From contig CAKZLM010000055.1 of NCBI GenBank assembly GCA_937126915.1, forward strand, positions 1-39,248: a stretch of 39,248 nucleotides of DNA, written 5' to 3'. This DNA comes from an uncultured Alphaproteobacteria bacterium. GTDB lineage: Bacteria > Pseudomonadota > Alphaproteobacteria > Sphingomonadales > SMXR01. The notes under the pieces are model-generated. The model was not told the origin of the DNA and searched no databases. It was given only the letters and a program-made list of their open reading frames with translations. This document shows positions 7,651-15,161 of this stretch, piece by piece; the stretch's first letter is position 1, and each line of letters begins with the position of its first letter. The position numbers and the translations under genes were made by a program.

Positions 7651-8505
7651 TTATATTAATCTTTTATTGGCTTGTATTCTTTGCATTACTCTGTCCCTTA
7701 AATTAGGAATATCCATTATTCTTATACTAAGAAACTCATCGACTTCACTATTAGCGAAGGCTGTTACAACCTCATCCATAGTAATAAAATCAGGCCAAAT
7801 TGTTTTTTGTTCTCTCACAAAGCTAAACAAACGCATAGTTAAGGTATAAATCTTCGCTAAGTTATACAAGCGATCAATCATATTCAGACTTAATGTAAAA
7901 TGCCCATTTTCGCTTGTAAGATCACGAAAGTCATTTTTCAATCGTGACCTAACTATTTGCAAGCTTTGCATTAGCTCTGATAAAGTCATCACCTCTTTAT
8001 CCGCAGAAACAGACAACGCAGACAAAATCAAATCCCTATCTAGATCTGGAAAGTTTGGAGGTTCTATAGGAAACTGCCTGCCACTTAGTATCCCATGTGA
8101 CCTTTCACCATTACTTTCCTTTTGATCACAAAAACACCAAGCTAGAAAACTCCATTGTATGGAATGAATACAATAATCATTAATCTTTGATAGTTCATCA
8201 GGTAATAAAGCAGCATAAGCTCTAAACTTTAATTTCTGCTTTCTAATTTCTTCTTTTTTATAGAACCATAAACTTGCAATGGCAGTGAAAAACGCCATTA
8301 TAGCAGCATTATAACCCTGCCAGTCTCTCCAAACAGATTGAACCTCTTCCCAGTGCTTAGATAGACTCATGCTTGAGTCATATACCTCATAAAAAGGAAT
8401 AATTAACATAGACAAGAAATATAACGCCAAAAAGAAAACAATAGCGTTTTTACTTAAAACAGTCTCAAAGACCTTATCAATAATGTTTTTACCATTTTTA
8501 TCCAT
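7651..8505 (-). CDS. Hypothetical two-helix membrane protein, AT-rich
   Basis: I do not recognise this 284-residue protein. It has two predicted membrane helices (about residues 20-40, FFLALYFLSMLII, and about 63-85, NAAIMAFFTAIASLWFY), then a positively charged KKEEIRKQKLKFRA stretch and a long soluble, partly helical cytoplasmic part (about 90-284). The layout of a short N-terminal hairpin, then a helix ending in a Lys/Arg-rich linker before an R-A-LP-LS motif, resembles orphan membrane proteins scattered in alphaproteobacteria; this is an impression, not a family assignment. The gene is clearly richer in A+T than its neighbours and is flanked by mosaic repeat copies, both consistent with acquired DNA. 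It faces the CoA-transferase with a 15-nt gap and shows no operon partner. Confidence 0.75.
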   Translation of the reverse strand: MDKNGKNIIDKVFETVLSKNAIVFFLALYFLSMLIIPFYEVYDSSMSLSKHWEEVQSVWRDWQGYNAAIMAFFTAIASLWFYKKEEIRKQKLKFRAYAALLPDELSKINDYCIHSIQWSFLAWCFCDQKESNGERSHGILSGRQFPIEPPNFPDLDRDLILSALSVSADKEVMTLSELMQSLQIVRSRLKNDFRDLTSENGHFTLSLNMIDRLYNLAKIYTLTMRLFSFVREQKTIWPDFITMDEVVTAFANSEVDEFLSIRIMDIPNLRDRVMQRIQANKRLI

Positions 8506-8619
8506 GTAATTATATTAGGCATCAAAATACAATTTTTACAAGCATTAACTTTATTTTTACATTTATTTAGTTTGTAACTATACAGAACATTAAAAAGTCC
8601 AACGTTTCCATCAGTGCCT

Positions 8620-8740
8620 ATTAAATCTGATTTTTTATCTTGTTATCCGGTTAGGTTTTCATCTTTTGGTTTGTTTCCTGAAAAGTTTTCACTTTTCTAT
8701 TAAACGCTCTGACGGCTCAGAAATGCTTACGCATTACGGT
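8620..8740 (+). repeat. Mosaic interspersed repeat, copy C
   Basis: A 29-nt block GGTTTTCATCTTTTGGTTTG followed by TTTCCTGAA (8654-8682) is repeated exactly in copy D (8824-8852), and similarity extends upstream to about 8620. Downstream, ATTAAACGCTCTGACGGCTC reads as IKRSDGSEMLT, matching the (I/M)K(R/H)(A/S)(D/E)GSE(L/M)L core of copy B at the protein level while differing at several bases. Confidence 0.6.
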
Positions 8741-8761
8741 ACAGCGGAGCTAGACCCACAG

Positions 8762-8793
8762 AAAAAAGGCACCGACGGTGAGGTCGGTGCCTT
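8762..8793 (-). terminator. Rho-independent terminator of acnA
   Basis: An 11-bp perfect stem, AAGGCACCGAC / GTCGGTGCCTT (8766-8776 and 8783-8793), has a 6-nt loop and six T residues on the minus strand (8767-8762). It lies about 140 nt past the acnA stop, with a repeat copy in between. The A/T flanks may let it work in both directions. Confidence 0.85.
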
Positions 8794-8908
8794 AAATTTG
8801 ATTTTTATCTTGTTCCCCGCTTCGGTTTTCATCTTTTGGTTTGTTTCCTGAACTCGCTTTCGCTCGTCAATGAAACACGCCGCAGGCTGGCGGGGTTTTC
8901 ACCCCGCG
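8791..8908 (+). repeat. Mosaic interspersed repeat, copy D
   Basis: The left half duplicates copy C (exact at 8824-8852). The right half (8850-8907) aligns with copy A and ends in the hairpin GCGGGGT-TTTC-ACCCCGC (8890-8907). An AATGAAACACGC block matches the unit of copy B read on the other strand. The element abuts the acnA 3' end. Confidence 0.6.
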
Positions 8909-8929
8909 AGAGATTTGAGCTTTGTCAGC

Positions 8930-11611
8930 CTACTCGCTGGCTAGCTTTCTTAACACATAGTGCAAGATGCCGCCGTTGCGGTAGTATTCCACCTCGTTGG
9001 CGGTGTCGATGCGGCAAAGAACAGTGATGTCTTTGCTGCTGCCGTCAGCGTAGGTGATTTTAACATTCACATCTTGCTGTGCTGTGATGTCACCTTCAAT
9101 ACCAGTGATATCAAAAGTTTCAGTACCAACAAGACCAAGGCTTTCGCGATTGTCGCCGTCTTTAAATTGCAATGGCAACACGCCCATACCAACAAGGTTA
9201 GAACGGTGAATACGCTCAAAGCTTTCAACCAACACGGCCTTAACGCCAAGAAGGTTGGTGCCTTTTGCGGCCCAGTCACGGCTTGAGCCGGTACCATATT
9301 CTTTACCGCCCACAACAACCAACGGCATACCCGCTGCTTGGTAGCGCATAGAAGCATCATAAATGCTGGTCACATCGCCTGATGGGTAATGGGTTGTCCA
9401 ACCACCCTCAGTGCCTGGAGCCATAAGGTTACGAAGACGAACGTTCGCAAACGTGCCGCGCATCATCACTTCATGGTTACCACGACGAGAACCGTATGAG
9501 TTAAAGTCTTTCACTTCAACGCCGCGCTCTGCCAAATATTTGCCTGCAGGGCTGTCTGGCTTAATAGCGCCAGCCGGCGAAATGTGGTCAGTGGTGATAC
9601 TGTCACCCAAAAGGGCCAACAATTTAGCGCCTTTAATGTCATGAATTTCACCAGCACCAGCCGCCATACCTTGGAAATAAGGTGGGTGCTGAATGTAGGT
9701 TGATTTTTCATTCCACGCAAAGGTTTGACCCTCGGTCACAGAAATAGCTTGCCACTCAGGCGTGCCAGCAAACACATCGCTATAACGCTCAACAAACATG
9801 TCGCGGGTTAGCGATTGTGCAATGGCATCAGCCACTTCTTTGTTAGATGGCCATAGGTCTTTTAGATAAACATCATTACCGTCTTTGTCTTGCGCCAAAG
9901 GTTGGGTGGTGATGTCAATTTTCAAAGAACCGGCAATGGCATAAGCCACCACAAGAGGAGGAGACGCAAGATAGCTTGCTTTCAAGTCTTGTGATACGCG
10001 ACCTTCAAAGTTACGGTTACCAGAAAGAACGCTGGCACAAACCATCTCGTTATCATTGATGGTTTTAGAAATAGGTGCTGCCAACGGGCCAGAGTTACCA
10101 ATACATGTGGTACAACCATAACCAACCAAGTTGAAGCCAAGGGCATCCAAATGCTCAGTCAAGCCAGCTTTATCCAAATAATCGGTCACAACCTGTGAAC
10201 CAGGGGCCAAAGATGTTTTAACCCAAGGCTTGGTTGAAATGCCCATTTCGTTGGCTTTTTTAGCCACCAAACCAGCTGCCATCAACACGCCTGGGTTAGA
10301 GGTGTTGGTGCAAGAGGTAATCGCCGCAATACACACATCACCGTGGTTTAGGCTATAATCAGCGCCTTCAACCGCATAATCGGTGGTGTCGTTTTCTTTG
10401 CCCGCTTTTGCCAAAACATCGTTAAAGGCGCTGGCGGCGTTTGATAAGTCAACACGGTCTTGCGGACGGCTAGGACCTGCCAAAGAAGGAACAATGGTTG
10501 AAATGTCTAGTTCCAACGTATCAGTGAAAATTGGATCTGGGCTATTGCTGTCACGCCACATGCCTTGTTCTTTGGCATAAGCTTCAACCAAGGCGATGGT
10601 ATCAGCGTCACGGCCAGAGAACTCAAGATAATCAAGAGTTTGTTGTGACACAGGGAAGAAACCACAGGTCGCACCATATTCAGGCGCCATGTTGGCGATG
10701 GTGGCTTGGTCTGCAAGGGTTAGTTGGTCTAAGCCTGGGCCATAAAATTCAACAAATTTACCAACCACGCCTTTTTCACGCAGCATTTCAACCACTTTCA
10801 ACACAAGGTCAGTGGCGGTGATGCCTTCGTTTAGCTTGCCAGTCAGTTTGAAACCCACAACTTCAGGGATCAACATTGATACAGGCTGGCCAAGCATGGC
10901 TGCTTCTGCCTCAATACCACCAACACCCCAACCAAGAACGGCCAAACCGTTAATCATGGTGGTGTGGCTGTCGGTGCCCACACATGTGTCAGGATAAGCA
11001 ACGGTGGCATCGCCCACTTTGCTGGTCCAAACGGTTTTTGCCAAATATTCAAGGTTTACTTGGTGACAAATACCTGTGCCAGGAGGAACCGCTGAGAAAT
11101 CTTCAAAGCTGTTTTGACCCCATTTAAGGAACTCATAACGCTCGGCGTTGCGTTCCATCTCAAGCTCAACATTTTCTTTAAATGCCGTGGCGTTACCAAA
11201 TTTATCAACCATAACAGAGTGGTCAATCACAAGGTCACACTGTGCCAATGGGTTGATTTTCTTAGGGTCACCGCCCATAGAAGCCATCGCATCACGCATT
11301 GCTGCCAAGTCAACAACTGCCGGAACGCCAGTGAAATCTTGCATCAGAACACGTGCTGGGCGGTATTGAATTTCGTGGTTTTGGCGTTGTTCTTTTTGCC
11401 AATCTGCCAACGCCTGAATGTCCGCTGTGGTAACGGTTACACCATCTTCGTGGCGCAACAAGTTCTCAAGCAATACCTTTAAGGTATAAGGCAAGCGAGA
11501 AACGTCACCAATGTTCGCTTCAGCGGCTTTTAAGCTATAATAATCGTATGATTTATCACCAACCGCAAGGCTGCGACGGGTTTTAAGGGTATCATGTCCA
11601 ACGGATGCCAC
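8930..11611 (-). CDS. acnA: Aconitate hydratase A (AcnA/IRP1 type)
   Basis: Aconitase isomerises citrate to isocitrate in the TCA cycle using a 4Fe-4S cluster. The 893-residue length equals the AcnA family norm. Cluster ligands are Cys434 (SCTNTSNP) and Cys500/Cys503 ([10 protein letters not shown]), matching positions 435/501/504 of E. coli Acn[14 protein letters not shown], the swivel-domain [14 protein letters not shown] and [13 protein letters not shown] are also present. Translation starts at GTG (11611), 7 nt after AAGGAGA; no better ATG exists. It is divergent from ccmA across about 390 nt, an arrangement common in alphaproteobacteria. A terminator lies at 8762-8793. No sequence damage is seen. 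Confidence 0.98.
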   Translation of the reverse strand: MASVGHDTLKTRRSLAVGDKSYDYYSLKAAEANIGDVSRLPYTLKVLLENLLRHEDGVTVTTADIQALADWQKEQRQNHEIQYRPARVLMQDFTGVPAVVDLAAMRDAMASMGGDPKKINPLAQCDLVIDHSVMVDKFGNATAFKENVELEMERNAERYEFLKWGQNSFEDFSAVPPGTGICHQVNLEYLAKTVWTSKVGDATVAYPDTCVGTDSHTTMINGLAVLGWGVGGIEAEAAMLGQPVSMLIPEVVGFKLTGKLNEGITATDLVLKVVEMLREKGVVGKFVEFYGPGLDQLTLADQATIANMAPEYGATCGFFPVSQQTLDYLEFSGRDADTIALVEAYAKEQGMWRDSNSPDPIFTDTLELDISTIVPSLAGPSRPQDRVDLSNAASAFNDVLAKAGKENDTTDYAVEGADYSLNHGDVCIAAITSCTNTSNPGVLMAAGLVAKKANEMGISTKPWVKTSLAPGSQVVTDYLDKAGLTEHLDALGFNLVGYGCTTCIGNSGPLAAPISKTINDNEMVCASVLSGNRNFEGRVSQDLKASYLASPPLVVAYAIAGSLKIDITTQPLAQDKDGNDVYLKDLWPSNKEVADAIAQSLTRDMFVERYSDVFAGTPEWQAISVTEGQTFAWNEKSTYIQHPPYFQGMAAGAGEIHDIKGAKLLALLGDSITTDHISPAGAIKPDSPAGKYLAERGVEVKDFNSYGSRRGNHEVMMRGTFANVRLRNLMAPGTEGGWTTHYPSGDVTSIYDASMRYQAAGMPLVVVGGKEYGTGSSRDWAAKGTNLLGVKAVLVESFERIHRSNLVGMGVLPLQFKDGDNRESLGLVGTETFDITGIEGDITAQQDVNVKITYADGSSKDITVLCRIDTANEVEYYRNGGILHYVLRKLASE

Positions 11612-12002
11612 TTTGGGGTCTCCTTTCGGGATGTGTATTTTAATAAAGTACTCATTGCCCTGTTTCCATGCGGGAGACGCAGCTTTTGACCTTCAGGCCA
11701 ATCTTTGGCTCAACCGCGGGCAAATTGAAAAAATAGTGATGACTTAATGCACAAAAACGTAACGATTCACAAGCCCAAAATCACGCAATTTTGCTGTTTT
11801 TATCAAAAACATAAGCCGTCAGAGATCAATTCTGAAATAATATTTCATAAATCTAGGCACAAGGCATCGACATAGCACAAAGCTATGTATTAATTCTGAG
11901 ATGGTTCTTTCTTTGGGGCGTGAAGATCGAAAACAAAGAAAAACCGACATGGCAGCCTAATAGTCGTTGGCATTTGGGTGCAATTTCGTTAAAGTGCCTA
12001 GC
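11612..12002. other. acnA-ccmA divergent intergenic region
   Basis: This 391-base region must carry both promoters, but neither is unambiguous. One minus-strand candidate for acnA is TTGTGA followed by an AT-rich -10 around 11740-11775. A 7-bp inverted repeat, ACATAGC-ACAAA-GCTATGT (11870-11888), lies about 115 nt before ccmA and may be an operator or a small hairpin. No gene was found; the reading frame of ccmA is open from a TTG at 11967. Confidence 0.5.
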
Positions 12003-12716
12003 ATGACTGAGCAACAAGCATTTGAACATCTTAGCTTTTATGGCGATGACCTTACCTGCGAGCGCGGAGGGCGCGTGGTCTTTTCTGATTTAAGTTTTGC
12101 GCTTTCATCAGGACAGGCGCTGTTACTTCGCGGTCCAAATGGCAGTGGTAAATCTAGCTTGTTACGCTTGCTTGCGGGTTTTTTGGCACCAACAAGGGGG
12201 GGCTTTGGCTACAAACATGGCCCTGATAAGGAAGCCATTTCGCTGGGGTACAGGCTTGGTGATTTCACCACCCTAATTCATTATGTAGGCCACCAAACTG
12301 CCTTGAAACCTGTGTTTACCGCCCGTGAAACCTTAACCCAAGCGGCCGCCTTATTTGGTCATGATCACCAGTTGGTGGATGATGCCCTAAATGCACTAAA
12401 TTTGGGCGCTTTGGCAGATTTATCGGTCAGATATTTCTCTGAGGGCCAGCAGCGCCGCCTTGCCTTGGCGCGTTTAATCGCCAGCCCTCGCCCAATATGG
12501 CTATTGGATGAACCCACCAACGGACTAGATGCTGATAGCGCCGAGTTGCTGACCAACCTTATGAAGCAACATTTGACAAACGGGGGCATGATCATCGCCG
12601 CCACCCATCTTGAAATGGATATTGATGCTAACACCCTAAATTTAAAAGATTTCTTACCAAGACAGAATTTTAATTCTGATACTCGCTTTGATTGGTCGAT
12701 GGAGGAAAGTGCATAA
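12003..12716 (+). CDS. ccmA: CcmA, ATPase of the haem-handling ABC transporter
   Basis: CcmA powers release of holo-CcmE from the CcmC-haem-CcmE complex in System I cytochrome c maturation, together with CcmB. The 237 residues contain the P-loop GPNGSGKSS (about 44-52), the signature SEGQQRRLALARL (about 146-158), Walker B LLDEPTNGLD (about 167) and the H-loop ATH. I chose the ATG at 12003 (MTEQQAFEHL) rather than the in-frame TTG 36 nt upstream; a strong ribosome site is lacking at either. Its TAA overlaps the ccmB ATG by one base. It is the first gene of a complete ccmABCDEFGHI cluster. Confidence 0.95.
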   Translation: MTEQQAFEHLSFYGDDLTCERGGRVVFSDLSFALSSGQALLLRGPNGSGKSSLLRLLAGFLAPTRGGFGYKHGPDKEAISLGYRLGDFTTLIHYVGHQTALKPVFTARETLTQAAALFGHDHQLVDDALNALNLGALADLSVRYFSEGQQRRLALARLIASPRPIWLLDEPTNGLDADSAELLTNLMKQHLTNGGMIIAATHLEMDIDANTLNLKDFLPRQNFNSDTRFDWSMEESA

Positions 12717-13384
12717 TGTCTCGTTCCTTTTTTGCCCTTTTAAAACGCGATTTGCAGTTGGGTTGGCGACAAGGCAACACCAGCGTGATGGTGGTGGCGT
12801 TTTTTATTATGGCGATTAGCCTATTTCCTTTCGGCGTTGGCCCAGAAATGACGGTGCTTGGGCGAATCAGTGCGGGTGTTTTATGGGTTGCCTTGTTATT
12901 TTCAGCCATGTTGTCGCTGGATCGTTTATTTCAAGCAGACTTTGAAGATGGCAGCTTAGAGCAATTAACACTCTCCCCCACACCCCTTAGCGCCATCGTT
13001 TTTGCCAAATGCGTGGCCCATTGGATCAACACCGCCCTGCCCTTGATCATCGCCACACCGATTATGTCGGTGCTGTTAAACTTACCCTCAAACGCCTTAC
13101 CCACCATGATCATCGCCATGTTAATCGGCAGTCCCGCGCTTAGCTTTATTGGGGCGGTGGGTGCTGGCTTAACGGTTGCAATCCGCCGTGGTGGGGTTTT
13201 GGTTAGCCTGTTGGTGTTGCCGCTTTATATTCCCAGCCTTATATTTGGAGTTTCAGCGGTTGATGGGGCTATCAATAATATTGCCTCAGGCCCCAGTTTA
13301 TTAATTCTTGCCGCGATTAGTTTATTCTCAATGGTCATAGGCCCTTTAGCCGCCACCGCGGCGATAAGATTAGCCCTAGAATAG
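12716..13384 (+). CDS. ccmB: CcmB, membrane subunit of the haem-handling ABC transporter
   Basis: CcmB is the integral membrane partner of CcmA and CcmC. The 222-residue protein has about six hydrophobic helices, and the start FFALLKRDLQLGWRQG is typical. The central FEDGSLEQLTLSP and the IGPLAATAAIRLALE end match the family. The ATG at 12716 overlaps the ccmA stop (TAATG) and has GGAGG about 10 nt upstream inside ccmA. A further in-frame ATG upstream would overlap ccmA more and is not needed. A 119-nt gap to ccmC follows, the only sizeable spacer in the cluster. Confidence 0.95.
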   Translation: MSRSFFALLKRDLQLGWRQGNTSVMVVAFFIMAISLFPFGVGPEMTVLGRISAGVLWVALLFSAMLSLDRLFQADFEDGSLEQLTLSPTPLSAIVFAKCVAHWINTALPLIIATPIMSVLLNLPSNALPTMIIAMLIGSPALSFIGAVGAGLTVAIRRGGVLVSLLVLPLYIPSLIFGVSAVDGAINNIASGPSLLILAAISLFSMVIGPLAATAAIRLALE

Positions 13385-13503
13385 GGCCTTGAAGACATCA
13401 TACTGCATCAATGACGATAATTTGATCTAAAAGTGACAGCATGCCGCATTAAATAGTACCGAATTCACTTGTTTTAACCCAATCAAAAGGCTAAATAAAA
13501 GCC

Positions 13504-14226
13504 ATGCATAAATACGCAAATCCACATCGTTTTATGAAATTAGCCGACCGAATTCTCCCTTGGAGCTTTGGGTTGATGCTTGTGGGCTTTGTGTGGGGTT
13601 TGTATCTGATCTTTTTTGAAAATTATGTTGATTATCAACAGCGCGAAACCGTCAATATTATGTATCTCCACGTACCCAGCGCATGGATGTGTATGTCGGC
13701 CTATGCCTTGATGGCTGTTGCCAGTGCGGTTAGCCTTATTTGGCGCCACCCACTGGCTGATCTAACGGCAAAAGCAACAGCGCCCATCGGCATGGCTTTT
13801 ACCGCCCTTGCCTTGATCACGGGTTCTCTTTGGGGCAAGCCAATGTGGGGTACATGGTGGGAATGGGATGGTCGCATGACCTCAGTTTTGGTACTGTTTT
13901 TCCTCTATATGGGCTATATTGCGCTATGGCAGGCCATTGATAATTTTGACAAAGCTGCCAAAGCAGCGTCGATTCTGGCTTTGGTTGGGGTGATCAACCT
14001 ACCCATAATCAAATTTTCGGTTGAATGGTGGAATACCTTGCATCAACCCGCCAGCTTTATGCGATCAGGGGGAATGGCAGTTGATTGGGGCTTAATGGGC
14101 CCAATGGTGGCAATGTTGGTGGCCTTTAATGCTTATTATGTCACCGTCTTATTGTGGCGCATGAAGGCTGAATTAATGGAACGCCGCCTACAAGCCATAA
14201 GCATGGGTATGGCCGCTGGTCGATAG
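13504..14226 (+). CDS. ccmC: CcmC, haem lyase/handling protein
   Basis: CcmC presents haem to CcmE at the periplasmic face of the inner membrane. The 240-residue protein has six predicted helices and the family tryptophan-rich WWD motif, seen as GTWWEWDGRMTSVLVLFF (about 118-135). Flanking periplasmic histidines are at LHVPSAWMCM (about 59) and TLHQPAS (about 180). The gene starts at an ATG with an upstream AAAGG-type site. The 119-nt spacer before it has no clear terminator, so it is probably still cotranscribed with ccmAB. ccmD follows 21 nt later. Confidence 0.96.
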   Translation: MHKYANPHRFMKLADRILPWSFGLMLVGFVWGLYLIFFENYVDYQQRETVNIMYLHVPSAWMCMSAYALMAVASAVSLIWRHPLADLTAKATAPIGMAFTALALITGSLWGKPMWGTWWEWDGRMTSVLVLFFLYMGYIALWQAIDNFDKAAKAASILALVGVINLPIIKFSVEWWNTLHQPASFMRSGGMAVDWGLMGPMVAMLVAFNAYYVTVLLWRMKAELMERRLQAISMGMAAGR

Positions 14227-14247
14227 GGTTTAATATCTTGGGAAAGC

Positions 14248-14460
14248 ATGATGTTTGAAAGCAAATATGCCTTTTATATTTTAACCGCCTTTGGTGCCAC
14301 TTTTGTGGTGCTTTTGCTGTTGGCACTGCAAAGTCGTTTGCGCCTTAAATCATTGGACAAACAACATCAGGCGCTGAAAAACCAGCGCGGTAACCGTCAG
14401 TCAGCCAGCTTTCCACCTGCCCAACAAAATGCAGGCGATAACGGGGAGACAACATCATGA
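14248..14460 (+). CDS. ccmD: CcmD, small haem exporter-associated protein
   Basis: CcmD is a short single-helix membrane protein needed to release holo-CcmE from the CcmABC complex. The 70-residue product (69 from the second ATG at 14251) has the CcmD pattern: an aromatic N-terminus SKYAFYILTAFG, one helix (about 10-28), then a basic cytoplasmic SRLRLKSLDKQ segment. A longer polar tail follows than in most CcmD proteins. Its position between ccmC and ccmE is decisive for the call. The stop overlaps the ccmE start by 4 nt (ATGA). Confidence 0.88.
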   Translation: MMFESKYAFYILTAFGATFVVLLLLALQSRLRLKSLDKQHQALKNQRGNRQSASFPPAQQNAGDNGETTS

Positions 14461-15161
14461 ATGCAACGTCGCCTCAACCCCGTGGCTTAAAGCCTAAACG
14501 CCAACGCTTGTACTTAGTTCTAGGAGCGCTAACCCTCTTAGCGCTGGCAACAACCCTCATCTTAAGTGCCCTAGAAGATAACATTTCTTTCTTCTATGAC
14601 CCCAGCGACATTGCCAGTGGCAAGGTTCAAACAGGCCAGCGTTTTCGTATTGGTGGCTTGGTGGTTAATGGCAGCATCACCCGCTCTGAAGGCAGTATGA
14701 GTGTTAATTTTGTAGTCACCGATCAGGCTTATTCAACGCCCGTTGTCTACACCGGCATTTTACCTGATCTTTTTAAGGAGGGGCAAGGCGTTGTGGCTGA
14801 GGGCCGCCTTGGTGAAGACGGTGTTTTTATCGCTGAAACCGTCCTTGCTAAGCACGATGAAAATTACATGTCACCCGAGGTGGCTGAAAGCCTAAAGGAA
14901 AAAGGCCTTTGGCAACATACCGAAGGTGGCACCATGACCACCACCTTAAAAAAGCCTGATGGCACCACCCCGGATAGTACCGACCCCGATGGTACCGAGA
15001 ATGATACCACCAATGCCAATCAAGGTATCGACAATATTGATGATCGCACTATTAATGACGGTACGATTGATGGCGGCATAATTGACCACTCTTACATTGA
15101 TGGCGACATAATTGATGAAGACTATATTGATGGCGACAAGATTAATGGTGGCACGCGCTGA
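14457..15161 (+). CDS. ccmE: CcmE, periplasmic haem chaperone, with unusual repetitive acidic tail
   Basis: CcmE binds haem covalently and passes it to CcmF/CcmH. One N-terminal membrane anchor (about 19-40) precedes the OB-fold. The haem-binding His133 lies in AKHDENYMSPEV, with Tyr137 of the HxxxY motif. A normal CcmE ends soon after; this 234-residue protein carries about 70 further residues. The tail first has a Thr/Asp-rich linker and then about three decapeptides (IDGGIIDHSY, IDGDIIDEDY, IDGDKINGGT) encoded by a 30-nt tandem repeat. The tail would sit in the periplasm. It overlaps ccmD by 4 nt and ccmF by 1 nt, so it is a functional operon member. The core call is certain; the tail's role is unknown. 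Confidence 0.96.
   Translation: MNATSPQPRGLKPKRQRLYLVLGALTLLALATTLILSALEDNISFFYDPSDIASGKVQTGQRFRIGGLVVNGSITRSEGSMSVNFVVTDQAYSTPVVYTGILPDLFKEGQGVVAEGRLGEDGVFIAETVLAKHDENYMSPEVAESLKEKGLWQHTEGGTMTTTLKKPDGTTPDSTDPDGTENDTTNANQGIDNIDDRTINDGTIDGGIIDHSYIDGDIIDEDYIDGDKINGGTR
15066..15155 (+). repeat. 30-nt tandem repeat inside the 3' end of ccmE
   Basis: The sequence ATTGATGGCG recurs at 15066, 15096 and 15126, an exact 30-nt period. Three units of decreasing similarity encode the IDGxxIDxxY decapeptides of the CcmE tail. Copy number may vary between strains, because the period keeps the frame. Confidence 0.85.

Larger units (their letters stand above)
8506..8929. other. Intergenic region: repeat copies C and D and acnA terminator
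   Basis: This 424-base region has an AT-rich left part (8506-8620), probably the promoter region of the minus-strand gene ending at 7651. Two direct repeat copies (8620-8740 and 8791-8908) then flank a strong terminator hairpin for acnA. Short plus-strand open frames at 8666 and 8836 are repeat translations without ribosome sites and were not called. Confidence 0.6.

Noticed and set aside
8666-9027. Two plus-strand open frames before and into acnA
   Set aside because: Both start inside the same repeated block, have no ribosome site, and the second overlaps acnA antisense.
11967-12002. Longer ccmA start at a TTG
   Set aside because: The extra 12 residues are not typical of CcmA, and the internal ATG gives a normal N-terminus.
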